Source of the DNA: Acidibrevibacterium fodinaquatile
Lineage (GTDB): Bacteria; Pseudomonadota; Alphaproteobacteria; Acetobacterales; Acetobacteraceae
Direction: 5' to 3'
Assembly: GCF_003352165.1 (NCBI RefSeq)
Contig: NZ_CP029176.1
Location: 3,417,501 to 3,481,500 of the forward strand
DNA length: 64,000 nucleotides
Shown: positions 46,169 to 55,295 of the stretch, piece by piece
Numbering within the stretch: position 1 is the stretch's first letter
Layout: every line of letters starts with the position of its first letter
The notes under the pieces: generated by a model
Database searches by the model: none
What the model was told of the DNA's origin: nothing
The model's input: the letters and a program-made list of their open reading frames with translations, nothing else
Translations under genes and position numbers: made by a program

Positions 46169-49024
46169 TCATTTAAGCGCCTCTGCCAAAATCTGCACCG
46201 AGTGCACCGCCCGGCGCCCGGCGAGATCGGCGATCTGATGGCGGCAAGACGTGCCATCGGCGACGATGACATCCCCCGCCGCCGCCGCGCGCACCGCCGG
46301 CAAGAGCGCCGCCTCCGCCATCGCCCGCGAGATCGCGGCGGTTTCGGCCTGGTAGCCGAAACTCCCGGCCATGCCACAGCAAGACGAGGTAATCGGCGCG
46401 ACGGTGAGCCCAGGGATGCGCCCCAGCATCGCCAAAGTCGCCGGCCAGGCGCCATGCGCTTTCTGATGGCAATGGCCATGGACATGCGCCGTCGTCGCCA
46501 TCGCCGAGACGGGAAGCGAGGGGCATCTCTCTTCGAGGAACTCCGGCAAGAGCCGCGCCCGGGCGGCAAGATCGCGCGCCGCATCTCCCGGGAGCAGGGC
46601 CGAATACTCGTCGCGGAGCGTGAGCAAGCAGGAGGGTTCGAGGCCAACCACCGGCTCGTCGCCGGCGCAAGCCGCGATCACCCGCGACGCCGCCCGCCGC
46701 GCCGCCTCGAGCCGGCCGGCGGCGAGTTCCGTCCGCCCGCAGCAAAGCGGGCCGCCAGGCGCCCGCGCAACCACCGGGCGAAACCCGGCAACCCGCAGAA
46801 CACGCACCGCGGCACGCAGATTCTCGGGCTCGAAATAGCGGTTGAAGGTATCGGCGAGCAGCCAGACCTTCGCCCCCTCCCCCGCCGGCGCCTCGTGATC
46901 GCGAAACGCATCGCGGCGGAAGGCGGGAAGCCGGCGATCAGGCGCGAAGCCGAGCCGCCGCCGGGTGAGCGAAAGTCCGGCCAGAGCGTTCGCGACCGGC
47001 GCCACCCGTGCGGCGAGCGGGGCCAGACGCGGCAGCGCCGCGAGCAGCCGGGCACGAAGCGGAATCCCCTGCCGCTCGGCGCGCGCGGCGAGCACTTCGA
47101 GCTTCATCCGCGCCATATCGACGCCGGTCGGGCATTCCCGCCGGCAGGCCTTGCACGAAACACAAAGCGCCATCGCGTCAGCCAGCGCGTCCGACGCCAT
47201 GGCATCGGCGCCGAGCTGGCCGGAGAGGGCGAGGCGGAGCGTATTGGCACGCCCGCGCGTCAGATGCTGCTCATCGCGGGTCACGCGATAGCTCGGGCAC
47301 ATCGCGCCGGCCTCAAACCCCCGGCAGGTGCCATTATTGTTGCACATCTCGGCAGCCCCCAGGAGGCCGCCTGGATGCTCCGACCAGTCGAGCTTCGGGG
47401 TAAAGGCCGGATCCGGGCCATACCCGGGCGGCGTGCGGAATAAGCTGCGATCATCCATCCGCGGGGCGCGAACGATGCGGCCCGGATTGAAGAAACCCGC
47501 GGGGTCGAACGCGTCCTTCACCGCCTCGAAGGCGCGAACGATGCGCGGCCCGAACATCGCTTCATGAAATTCGGAGCGGACGATGCCATCGCCATGCTCG
47601 CCGCTATGCGAGCCGCGATAGGCGCGCACCAGGGCGAAACATTCCTCGGCGATGGCGCGAAACCGCCGGACATCGCCCACATCCTTCATGCTGAGAACCG
47701 GGCGGACATGCAGACACCCGACCGAGGCATGCGCATACCAGGTGCCCCGCGTGCCGTGGCGCTCGAGGATTTCGTTCAGCCGTTCGGTGTAATCGGCGAG
47801 ATCGGCGAGATCGACGGCGGTATCCTCGATCACCGAAACCGGCTTCCTGTCTCCCTTCATCGACATCATGATGTTGAGCCCGGCTTCGCGCACTTCGGCG
47901 ATCGCCGCCTGGAAGGCCGGCTTGGTTGCCGCAACCACCGCGCCGGGATGGCCGAGATCGCCCATCATCGTCTCGAGATCGGCGAGTTTGGTGAGAAGCG
48001 GCGCCTCTTCGTGGCCGTGGAATTCGACGATGAGCAGGCAATCCGTCCCCGGCTGCACCATCCGCTCGATGGTCGGGCGAAAGATCGCGATCGAGCGGCC
48101 GAGATCGATCATCGTGCGATCGACGAGTTCCACCGCTTCCGGATCCAGCGTCACGAGATGGGGCGTTGCCGCCATCGCCGCGCGGAAATTGGGAAACTGG
48201 CAAAGACCCAGCACCTTGCGCGGCTTGATCGGCGCGAGTTTGAGCGTCAGCGCCGCCGAAAACGCGAGCGTCCCCTCCGAACCGACCAGGAGGCGGGCGA
48301 GATTGCCGCGCCCTGCCGCGCGCGCCGCCGGCGTCAGCGCATCGATGTTATAGCCACCGACACGGCGGAGCTGGCGCGGAAAACGGGCGGCAATCTCGCT
48401 TGCCTCAGCCGCACCAAGCGCCCGCAAACGCGCGATCAGCGCCGCCGGCTCGGCGCTGTCCTCGGCGAAGCGCGCGCGCGTGCCATCGGCGAGAATGGCC
48501 TCGATCGCCAGCACATTGTCGGCCATCAGCCCATAGCGGATCGATTTCGCGCCGCAGGAATTATTCCCCGCCATGCCGCCGATCGTCGCGCGGGTGTGCG
48601 TCGAGGGATCGACCGGGAAAAAGAGGCCGTGTTCGCGCAACGCGGCGTTGAGATGGCTCAAGACCAGCCCGGGCTCGACCACCGCCGTCCCCGCTTCGGG
48701 GTCGATCGCGAGGATGCGGCGGAGATATTTGCTGCCATCGAGCACCAGCGCCCGGTTCACCGTCTGCCCGCACTGGCTGGTGCCGCCGCCGCGCGCGAGC
48801 AGCGGCACCCCCGCCTCGCGCGCGATCGCCATCGCCGCCTCGACATCGGCCAGGGTTTTGGGCACGACGACGCCGACCGGCATGACCTGATAGATCGAGG
48901 CGTCGGTGGCGTAGCGGCCGCGGCTTGCGGCATCGAACAAAACCTCGCCCGCGACCTCGGCGCGCAGCCTTGCGGCAAGAGGAGATTTCTCCCAACGGCT
49001 CTCGGGCAAAAGCGGCGCGTTCAT
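46169..49024 (-). CDS. FAD-linked oxidase with C-terminal Fe-S and CCG domains (D-lactate/D-2-hydroxyglutarate dehydrogenase type)
   Basis: 951-aa fusion, similar in build to YdiJ/Dld-II-type dehydrogenases. The N-terminal FAD_binding_4 domain has LLARGGGTSQCGQTVN and ATIGGMAGNNSCGAKSIRYG. The FAD-oxidase C-domain spans about 270-500 (ending SGEHGDGIVRSEFHEAMFG). Two 4Fe-4S motifs follow: MCNNNGTCRGFEAGAMCPS and CVSCKACRRECP. Two cysteine-rich CCG repeats close the protein (PLCCGRTELAAG and SSCCGMAGSFGY). It probably oxidises a D-2-hydroxyacid and feeds electrons to the quinone pool; the exact acid is unknown. Confidence 0.88.
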   Translation of the reverse strand: MNAPLLPESRWEKSPLAARLRAEVAGEVLFDAASRGRYATDASIYQVMPVGVVVPKTLADVEAAMAIAREAGVPLLARGGGTSQCGQTVNRALVLDGSKYLRRILAIDPEAGTAVVEPGLVLSHLNAALREHGLFFPVDPSTHTRATIGGMAGNNSCGAKSIRYGLMADNVLAIEAILADGTRARFAEDSAEPAALIARLRALGAAEASEIAARFPRQLRRVGGYNIDALTPAARAAGRGNLARLLVGSEGTLAFSAALTLKLAPIKPRKVLGLCQFPNFRAAMAATPHLVTLDPEAVELVDRTMIDLGRSIAIFRPTIERMVQPGTDCLLIVEFHGHEEAPLLTKLADLETMMGDLGHPGAVVAATKPAFQAAIAEVREAGLNIMMSMKGDRKPVSVIEDTAVDLADLADYTERLNEILERHGTRGTWYAHASVGCLHVRPVLSMKDVGDVRRFRAIAEECFALVRAYRGSHSGEHGDGIVRSEFHEAMFGPRIVRAFEAVKDAFDPAGFFNPGRIVRAPRMDDRSLFRTPPGYGPDPAFTPKLDWSEHPGGLLGAAEMCNNNGTCRGFEAGAMCPSYRVTRDEQHLTRGRANTLRLALSGQLGADAMASDALADAMALCVSCKACRRECPTGVDMARMKLEVLAARAERQGIPLRARLLAALPRLAPLAARVAPVANALAGLSLTRRRLGFAPDRRLPAFRRDAFRDHEAPAGEGAKVWLLADTFNRYFEPENLRAAVRVLRVAGFRPVVARAPGGPLCCGRTELAAGRLEAARRAASRVIAACAGDEPVVGLEPSCLLTLRDEYSALLPGDAARDLAARARLLPEFLEERCPSLPVSAMATTAHVHGHCHQKAHGAWPATLAMLGRIPGLTVAPITSSCCGMAGSFGYQAETAAISRAMAEAALLPAVRAAAAGDVIVADGTSCRHQIADLAGRRAVHSVQILAEALK

Positions 49025-49070
49025 GCGCCGATCCTAAGCGCTAGTCGGGCCGCAGCAAGAGAGAAAAGTT

Positions 49071-49093
49071 GTTCTTTTTCCAAGAAAAATAAC
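49071..49093. repeat. Decayed module B repeat, copy R5
   Basis: GTTCTTTTTCC followed by AAGAAAAATAAC, an imperfect palindrome that resembles module B. It lies in the divergent gap before the DegP gene, so it is upstream of genes on both strands. Confidence 0.5.
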
Positions 49094-49262
49094 CCAGCGC
49101 GAGGGTTCGCCACGGTCTCGGCGCGGCCGCTCGCCCCTTTACCGCCGCATGACAGAAACGTCATTGCGCGGTTTTCACCGCCTCGTCACCGCAAGGTTCA
49201 CCCGTCTCCGCCACCATGGCCTTCGTCGTGGCACGGCCACGTTTTTGTTTGAGGAACACGCG

Positions 49263-50837
49263 ATGTCAACGCAAGACCACGTCCACCAGACCGCAGGCGC
49301 CACCCCGGCCGCGAAGGGACTGATGCGCCGGCGTCAACCGCGCCTTGGCAGCCTCCTCGCCGCCGCCCTGCTCGCCGGCACCGCGCTCGGCGGTTATGCG
49401 CTGGCCGAGCGCAGCCCGGCACAGGCCGGCGAAACCGCCCCGGCCCAAACCGGGCCGCTGCAAGCGGCGCCGGCGCATGCGAACGCGGCAGCCCTGCCCG
49501 ATTTCTCCGATCTCGTGAGCCGGGTCAAACCGGCGGTGGTCTCCATCACCACCCGCTTGCAAGCGAGCGCGGCCGATGACGAGGGGCCGATGCCTTCGCC
49601 CTTCTCGATGGCGCCTAACGGGATGACCCCGGACGGCATGCCCGCCCATAGGCACATGATCGAGGCGCGCGGTTCGGGCTTCATCGTCAGCCCCGACGGC
49701 ATCATCGTCACCAATAACCATGTCGTGCACGAGGCGAAATCGGTGACGGTGACGCTGAGCGACGGCAGCGAATTGCCGGCCGAGGTCGTCGGCCGCGATG
49801 CCCGCACCGATCTCGCCGTGCTGCGCGTCAAAGCCGAACATCCTTTGCCTTATGTCACGCTCGGTGACTCGAGCGCGGTCAAGCCCGGCCAGTGGGTGAT
49901 CGCGATGGGCAACCCGTTCGGCCTCGGCGGCAGCGTCACCGCCGGCATCGTCTCGGCCAAGGGGCGCGATATCGGCGCCGGCCCCTATGACAATTTCATC
50001 CAGGTCGATGCGCCGATCAATCAGGGCAATTCCGGCGGTCCGTTGTTTACCCAGGACGGCACCGTGGTCGGCGTCAACACCGCGATCCTCTCGCCGAGTG
50101 GCGGCTCGATCGGCATCGGCTTTGCGATCCCGGCCAATCTGGTCAAGACGGTGGTCGCCGATATCGAGACCACGGGGCATGTGACGCGCGGCTATCTCGG
50201 CGTCGCAGCCCAACCGGTGGCGCCAGCGCTGCGGGCGGCGCTAGCGCTTCCCGCCGACCAGGGCGGCGACAAAGGCGCGCTCATCGCCAGTGTCGAGCCG
50301 CGCTCACCAGCCGCCAAGGCCGGCCTCAAGCCCGGCGACGTGATCACCGCCGTCGATGGCGAGACCGTCGCCGACCCGCGCGATCTGGCGCGCGAGATCG
50401 CCGCCTTGAAGCCGGGCGCGAACGCCAAGATCACCCTGATCAGAAACGGCGCGCCCACCGCCGAGACGGTGACGATCGCAGCCCAACCCGACAGCGAAAC
50501 CGCCGATCGCGCCAGCACCCCCGGCGCCGAGACGCCGCGCGTCGGCCTCGCCTTGCAGCCGCTGTCGCCTGAACTCAGCGACCAACTCGGCCTGCCGGCG
50601 GAAAGCAAAGGCGCGGTGGTCGCGGCGGTCGAGCCCGGCTCGCCGGCGGAGGCAGCCGGGATCGAGGCGGGTGACGTCGTCGTCGGGGTCGGCACCGCGG
50701 CGGTCGATGGTCCGGCGGCGGCGGTCGCTGCGATCCGCACGGCGGCGCACGAGCATCATGCGGTGGCGCTGCGCATCCTCCGCCACGGCAACGCCGCCTT
50801 CGTTGCGATCGATCTCGACAAGACCCATACCGGCTAA
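49263..50837 (+). CDS. Periplasmic serine protease DegP/HtrA family
   Basis: Do-like protease and chaperone, 524 aa. A membrane-spanning signal (SLLAAALLAGTALGGYALA, about 30-48) is preceded by basic residues. The trypsin-like triad is complete: H153 in TNNHVV, D183 in ARTDLAVL, S257 in GNSGGP. Two PDZ domains follow (about 310-390 and 425-520). A 20-residue Met/Pro/Gly-rich insert before the catalytic core (MPSPFSMAPNGMTPDGM) is unusual. The start is fixed by GAGGAACACGCG before ATG 49263. Confidence 0.93.
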   Translation: MSTQDHVHQTAGATPAAKGLMRRRQPRLGSLLAAALLAGTALGGYALAERSPAQAGETAPAQTGPLQAAPAHANAAALPDFSDLVSRVKPAVVSITTRLQASAADDEGPMPSPFSMAPNGMTPDGMPAHRHMIEARGSGFIVSPDGIIVTNNHVVHEAKSVTVTLSDGSELPAEVVGRDARTDLAVLRVKAEHPLPYVTLGDSSAVKPGQWVIAMGNPFGLGGSVTAGIVSAKGRDIGAGPYDNFIQVDAPINQGNSGGPLFTQDGTVVGVNTAILSPSGGSIGIGFAIPANLVKTVVADIETTGHVTRGYLGVAAQPVAPALRAALALPADQGGDKGALIASVEPRSPAAKAGLKPGDVITAVDGETVADPRDLAREIAALKPGANAKITLIRNGAPTAETVTIAAQPDSETADRASTPGAETPRVGLALQPLSPELSDQLGLPAESKGAVVAAVEPGSPAEAAGIEAGDVVVGVGTAAVDGPAAAVAAIRTAAHEHHAVALRILRHGNAAFVAIDLDKTHTG

Positions 50838-50864
50838 CGCGATGTCATCATCGCGGTGATAACA

Positions 50865-50901
50865 CCGCCCGGAGGGCAGCCCTTGGCAGCGCTCCGGGCG
50901 G
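50865..50901 (+). terminator. Hairpin after the DegP gene
   Basis: A 10-bp stem (CCGCCCGGAG 50865-50874 with CTCCGGGCGG 50892-50901) 27 bp after the stop and just before mazG. The T-tract is short (GTCTCT), so termination may be partial. Confidence 0.5.
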
Positions 50902-50918
50902 GTCTCTATGATCGGCGC

Positions 50919-51713
50919 ATGCACGCCGAGACCGAACTCCGCCGCCTGCTTACGATCATGGCGGCGCTGCGCGACCCAGAGACCGGCTGTCCCTGGGACC
51001 GCGCGCAAAATTTCGCGACCATCGCGCCCTACACCATCGAAGAAGCCTACGAGGTCGCCGACGCCATCGCGCGGGAGGATATGCCTGGCCTCGCCGATGA
51101 ATTGGGCGATCTTTTGTTTCAGGTGGTCTATCACGCGCGCCTGGCCGAGGAGGCCGGCCATTTCGCCTTCGCCGATGTCGCGCGCACGATCAGCGACAAG
51201 ATGATCCGCCGCCATCCGCATGTATTCGCGAACGCGCCGGCGGAGGCCGGCCTATGGGAACGCGAAAAGGCAGCCGAGCGCGCGGCGCGCGGCGTGGAGG
51301 GAACGCTCGCCTCGGTGCCCGAGGCCCTCCCCGCCCTTGCGCGCGCCCATAAACTCAGCGCGCGCGCCGCCCGCGTCGGGTTCGATTGGCCGGATGCCGA
51401 GGCGGTGCTCGCCAAACTCGATGAGGAAACCGCCGAACTGCGCGCCGAGCTCGCCAACGCCGACCCGGCGCGGCTCGAAGACGAGGTCGGCGACATGCTG
51501 TTCGTGCTCGCCAATCTTGCGCGCAAGCTCGGGCTCGATCCCGAGGCGGCGCTGCACCGCGCGAACCGTAAATTCACCCGCCGCTTCGCGGCCGTGGAGA
51601 CTACTCTCGCCGCCGCCGGCGCAACGCCGCAGGAAGCGGGGCTGGCGGCGATGGAGGCGGCCTGGGCGGCGGCGAAGGTGGCAGAGCGAGGCGGCGGCGA
51701 GAGCGGCCGCTGA
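50919..51713 (+). CDS. mazG: Nucleoside triphosphate pyrophosphohydrolase MazG
   Basis: House-cleaning NTP pyrophosphatase, 264 aa. Two MazG domains: the first has GCPWDRAQNFATIAPYTIEE and DELGDLLFQVVYHARLAEE; the second has KLDEETAELRAEL and LEDEVGDMLFVLANLARKLG. The metal-binding ExxD patterns are intact in both. ATG 50919 follows closely after the preceding hairpin. It ends one base before the stop of the convergent efflux gene. Confidence 0.94.
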   Translation: MHAETELRRLLTIMAALRDPETGCPWDRAQNFATIAPYTIEEAYEVADAIAREDMPGLADELGDLLFQVVYHARLAEEAGHFAFADVARTISDKMIRRHPHVFANAPAEAGLWEREKAAERAARGVEGTLASVPEALPALARAHKLSARAARVGFDWPDAEAVLAKLDEETAELRAELANADPARLEDEVGDMLFVLANLARKLGLDPEAALHRANRKFTRRFAAVETTLAAAGATPQEAGLAAMEAAWAAAKVAERGGGESGR

Positions 51714-53258
51714 TCAGTCCAGCACCGCCGGATGATCCTCGGCGGGAGCTGCCATATGGGTTGGGCGCCGCATGACAAAAAGCAGCAGCAGCGCCGGCAG
51801 GGTGGTCAGGGTCATGAACAGGAAATCATCGATATAGGCGATGATCTCGGCCTGCTGGTTGATCATCTGGTCGAGCAGCACGGCGCCATGGCGCGTCAGC
51901 GGGTCGAGACGATGAAAAATCGTCGGGTTGGATTGCAGCGCGCGGTTGAAGGGGGTGATCCGCGCCGCCAAGCCGGCATGCGCGACCTGGATGTTGCGCG
52001 CAAGCAGCGCCGAGGTGAGCGAGACGCCGATCGCGCTGCCGACATTGCGGAACAGGCTGAGCATGGCGGCGGCATCGGTGCGCATCGCCATCGGCAGCGT
52101 CGCGAAGGCAATGACCTGCAGCGGCGTGAAGACGAAACCAAGCCCCATGCCTTGGACGATGATGGTCGTGACCTGAACATGCACCGCGACATCGGGGGTC
52201 CAACCGGTCATGCTATAGCTCGATCCGATCAGCAGGCTGACACCGACGAACATCAGCTTGCGCGGATCGATGCGGCTCGCGAGCCGACCGGAAATCATCA
52301 TCGCGAGCATGGTGCCGATGCCGCGCGGCGCCATGACGAGGCCCGCCGTCGCCACCGGATAATTGCCGAGGCTTTGCAGATAGGGCGCCATCAGCGCCGA
52401 ACTCGCAACCAGGATCTGCCCGATCGCGAACATCATCAGGAGTGAGGCTGAAAGATTACGGTCGCGGAAAATCGCCGGGCGAATGAACGGCCGCTCGGCG
52501 GTGAAAAGATGGGCAAGAAAAAGATAGATCCCCAATCCCGCCAGCACGGCCTCGGTGATGATCTCGCGGGAAGAAAACCAGTCCTGGTCCTGGCCGCGAT
52601 CGAGCATCATCTGCAGCGAGCCGAGACCGAGCGCGAGCACGCAAAAGCCGGTCCAATCAAACCGCAGACCCTCTTCTGTCGGCGCGCGCGGCATGAAGAT
52701 GATCATGCCGAGAATGGCGAGAAGACCAAAGGGCAGATTGACGTAGAAAACCCAACGCCAGTTATAGAGTTCGGTCAAATAGCCGCCGAGCGTCGGGCCC
52801 AGGATGGGGCCGATCATGACGCCGATCCCCCAGATCGCCATCGCCGAACCGCGCCGCTCGACGGGATAAATATCCAGCATCGTGGCTTGCGAGAGCGGCA
52901 CCAGGGCGGCGCCGAACATGCCCTGAAGCAAGCGGAATCCGACCATCTGCGGCAAAGTCTGCGCGATGCCGCACAGCATCGAGGCGGTGGTGAAGCCGGC
53001 GAGGCAGAGAATGAAGAGATTCTTCCGCCCAAACCGCGCCGCGAGCCAGCCGACCGGCGCCGTCATGATGGCCGCGGCGGTGATATAGCTGGTCAGAACC
53101 CAGGTGATTTCATCGGAGGTCGCGGAAAGACTGCCCTGCATGTAAGGGAGGGCGACATTAGCGATGGTCGCATCCAGCGCCTGCATGAGCGTCGCCACCA
53201 TCGCGCAGACGGTGATGATGCCGCGATGGGGAACATCGGCCTCGACGCGCGCGCTCAC
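51714..53258 (-). CDS. emrB: DHA2-family multidrug efflux MFS transporter (EmrB/QacA type)
   Basis: 514 aa, 14 hydrophobic segments. DHA2 marks: MQALDATIANVALPYMQGSLSA in helix 1, WLAARFGRKNLF between helices 2 and 3, and LLQGMFGAALVPLSQATMLD. Works with EmrA as proton-driven export across both membranes. It starts 3 bp after the emrA stop, forming marR-emrA-emrB. Confidence 0.92.
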   Translation of the reverse strand: MSARVEADVPHRGIITVCAMVATLMQALDATIANVALPYMQGSLSATSDEITWVLTSYITAAAIMTAPVGWLAARFGRKNLFILCLAGFTTASMLCGIAQTLPQMVGFRLLQGMFGAALVPLSQATMLDIYPVERRGSAMAIWGIGVMIGPILGPTLGGYLTELYNWRWVFYVNLPFGLLAILGMIIFMPRAPTEEGLRFDWTGFCVLALGLGSLQMMLDRGQDQDWFSSREIITEAVLAGLGIYLFLAHLFTAERPFIRPAIFRDRNLSASLLMMFAIGQILVASSALMAPYLQSLGNYPVATAGLVMAPRGIGTMLAMMISGRLASRIDPRKLMFVGVSLLIGSSYSMTGWTPDVAVHVQVTTIIVQGMGLGFVFTPLQVIAFATLPMAMRTDAAAMLSLFRNVGSAIGVSLTSALLARNIQVAHAGLAARITPFNRALQSNPTIFHRLDPLTRHGAVLLDQMINQQAEIIAYIDDFLFMTLTTLPALLLLFVMRRPTHMAAPAEDHPAVLD

Positions 53259-53261
53259 GGG

Positions 53262-54350
53262 TCAGAACAGATCCTTGAGCGAGCGCTGATGGCCGGTGTC
53301 GATCTCGGTTTCAACGCTCATGCCGGTCCTGAGCGGGGGATCGCCGGGCGCGCGATCGATGCGCACGCGCACCCGGATGCGCTGCACCACCTTGACCCAG
53401 TTGCCGGAGGAATTTTGCGCCGGCAGCAAGGAGAATTGTGAATCGGCGCTGGGCGCGATGCTTTCGACGACGCCATGCCAGACGCGGCCGGGATAGGTAT
53501 CGACCGTGACATCGACGGGATTGCCGGGCTTGACCCAGGTCAGCTCGGTCTCCTTGGGTTGCGCCTCGACCCAGACATGCTCGTCAGAGACCAGGCCGAA
53601 GGCGCCGGTCGAGGCCGCGAGATACTGGCCGGGCTGGAGGTGATCGACTTGCGTCACCACGCCCGAGAACGGCGCGCGCACCACCGAATGATCGAGTTCG
53701 CGCTGCGCTTCCGCGACCCGCGCCGCGGCTTCGCGATATTGCGGCGTTTGGGTGACGTCGATCGCGGGGTTGCCGGAAAGCCGCGCAAGCTGCGCCTCGG
53801 CCTGCGCGCGCAGGCTTTCGAGGGCTTGCTGATCGGCCGAGAGCTTGAAGCGCGCATCGTCATATTCCGCGCGGGTGACACCGCCGGCTTTCACGAGATT
53901 GGCGAAGCGGCCGAGATTGGCTTGGTCATCGGCGACCTGGGCCGCTTTGGCATCGATGTCGTGGAGCATGCGGCGATAGTCGCGCTTCATCGCCTCCATG
54001 GTGAGGGCGGTTTCGGCGAGATTGGCGCGGGCGCCATCGAGGGCGATGGTGAATTGGCTCGGGTCGAGGCGAAACAGCACCTGCCCTTTGGTGACATGCT
54101 CGCCCTCATGCACCGCGACCTCGCCGACAAGACCAGAGACGTCGGTTGCAACCGGCAGCAGCGCGGCCTCGACATAGGCATCATCGGTATAGGCATAGCG
54201 TCCGCCCATCAGCCACGCAGCGAGCGACCCCGCAGCGACGACGGCGATGCCGCCGACCATCAGCGCCGTGCGCAGCACGCGGGTTTTGCGCCGCGGCCGC
54301 GCCGCGACCTCGACGTCACGCGCCGATAGGGTGGCGCTGGCTTGCGACAT
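53262..54350 (-). CDS. emrA: EmrA-type membrane fusion protein (HlyD family)
   Basis: 362 aa. One membrane anchor (about 28-50), then the biotinyl-lipoyl-like half motif YTDDAYVEAALLPVATDVSG and HEGEHVTKGQVLFRLD, a coiled-coil hairpin (about 105-215) and the return strand VVRAPFSGVVTQVDHLQPGQ. The start overlaps the marR stop by one base (TGATG). Confidence 0.92.
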   Translation of the reverse strand: MSQASATLSARDVEVAARPRRKTRVLRTALMVGGIAVVAAGSLAAWLMGGRYAYTDDAYVEAALLPVATDVSGLVGEVAVHEGEHVTKGQVLFRLDPSQFTIALDGARANLAETALTMEAMKRDYRRMLHDIDAKAAQVADDQANLGRFANLVKAGGVTRAEYDDARFKLSADQQALESLRAQAEAQLARLSGNPAIDVTQTPQYREAAARVAEAQRELDHSVVRAPFSGVVTQVDHLQPGQYLAASTGAFGLVSDEHVWVEAQPKETELTWVKPGNPVDVTVDTYPGRVWHGVVESIAPSADSQFSLLPAQNSSGNWVKVVQRIRVRVRIDRAPGDPPLRTGMSVETEIDTGHQRSLKDLF

Positions 54351-54847
54351 CAGGCAGCCTCCTCGGTAGTGTCTTCCTCGGCGAGCAATCGCACCTGTTC
54401 GGGACGGCGCTGACAACGCAACTCGCCGCACAGCGTCGCCTTCATTTTCTTCAGGGCGTCGAGCACCACGGCGATGGTCTCGGGCTCGATCCCCTGACGG
54501 ACGAGGCGGGCAATTTCATCCCGCTCGGCTTCGATTTCGCCGATCAATGGCGCCGCGTCGGGCAGAAGATGCAGCCGCCAGATTCGCCGGTCATGGGGAT
54601 CGGCGCGCCGCTCGACCATCTGCCGCTGCTCGAGACGATCGACCAGCCGGGCGACGGTGATCGGCTCGACCTCGAGCAATTCGGCGAGTTCTTTCTGCGA
54701 CATGCCGGGCTGGCGGTGCAGACGCAGCAGGATCAGCCATTGCGCGCGGGTCATGTCATGCATCCGGGCGCGTTTATCGACCATGATGCGCAACAGATGC
54801 GCGACATCGTGGAGATAGAACATGAAATCAGGTTGCGAATGGGGCAT
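54350..54847 (-). CDS. MarR-family transcriptional regulator of the efflux operon
   Basis: 165 aa winged-helix repressor. The helix-turn-helix reads MSQKELAELLEVEPITVARLVDRLEQRQMVERR, split here by description only: recognition helix ITVARLVDRL, wing DPHDRRIWRLHL. The start at 54847 has a strong ribosome site (CCGGAGGAGAAA). First gene of the operon with emrA and emrB, so autoregulation is expected and a matching operator-promoter lies just upstream. An unusual Cys-containing tail (CGELRCQRRPEQ) might sense oxidants or a ligand; this is speculative. Confidence 0.9.
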   Translation of the reverse strand: MPHSQPDFMFYLHDVAHLLRIMVDKRARMHDMTRAQWLILLRLHRQPGMSQKELAELLEVEPITVARLVDRLEQRQMVERRADPHDRRIWRLHLLPDAAPLIGEIEAERDEIARLVRQGIEPETIAVVLDALKKMKATLCGELRCQRRPEQVRLLAEEDTTEEAA

Positions 54848-54861
54848 GGGATTTCTCCTCC

Positions 54862-54893
54862 GGTTATTATAAGCAAGATTATGGTTACCACAA
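54862..54893 (-). promoter_or_regulatory. Promoter and overlapping dyad of the marR-emrAB operon
   Basis: Reverse strand TTGTGG (54893-54888), a 16-bp spacer, and a consensus TATAAT (54871-54866). An imperfect inverted repeat (GGTAACCATAAT, 54889-54878, against CTTATAATAACC, 54873-54862; 8 of 12 paired) covers the -10 box, as expected for a MarR operator. The leader to the ATG would be only about 12 nt. Confidence 0.65.
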
Positions 54894-55124
54894 ACCAGAA
54901 GGCTATGCAATATACGCAAACCTGATTTGAAATTTTTTCGAAACCGGCCCACGCAAACCAATTGGCAGGAATTTGCGCGTAGTCTCTGGCCATGCCCCAG
55001 TGTCCTGCCCCTGACATGCTTTGGCATTTCGGGGATCAGCAGGCCACGGAAAACAAAGGGCGAGTGTCCATGACATTCGCTTGCGAATTTCTGAAACGGG
55101 ACACGAACCCGCCGAGGAGAGGCC

Positions 55125-55268
55125 ATGACCCGCTTTCGCCACGCCAACACACCCTATCTCCGGTTTCTTGCCGTTATCGGCGGCCTTGCGTTGACGCTCG
55201 CGGCCTGCGCCTCACCGCCGCCGCCAGCGCCGCAACCCTATTATCATTATGGGTGGTATTATTACTGA
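55125..55268 (+). CDS. Very small lipoprotein with aromatic tail
   Basis: 47 aa. The signal region RFLAVIGGLALTLAAC ends in a lipobox Cys at residue 28. The mature peptide would be only 20 residues: a proline run (SPPPPAPQP) followed by YYHYGWYYY. A strong ribosome site (CGAGGAGAGG) precedes the ATG. The codon use and the lipobox make this a real gene despite its size. It is alone on the plus strand between the efflux operon and a reverse-strand SDR operon. Function unknown; it may be an entericidin-like or structural envelope peptide. Confidence 0.75.
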   Translation: MTRFRHANTPYLRFLAVIGGLALTLAACASPPPPAPQPYYHYGWYYY

Positions 55269-55295
55269 TCCGTTATTCGCGCCGCGGCCGATCGC

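Noticed and set aside
46169-49024. Frameshift or fusion artefact in the 951-aa oxidoreductase
   Set aside because: FAD and Fe-S/CCG parts are continuous in one frame, and this fusion is known in the YdiJ/Dld-type family.
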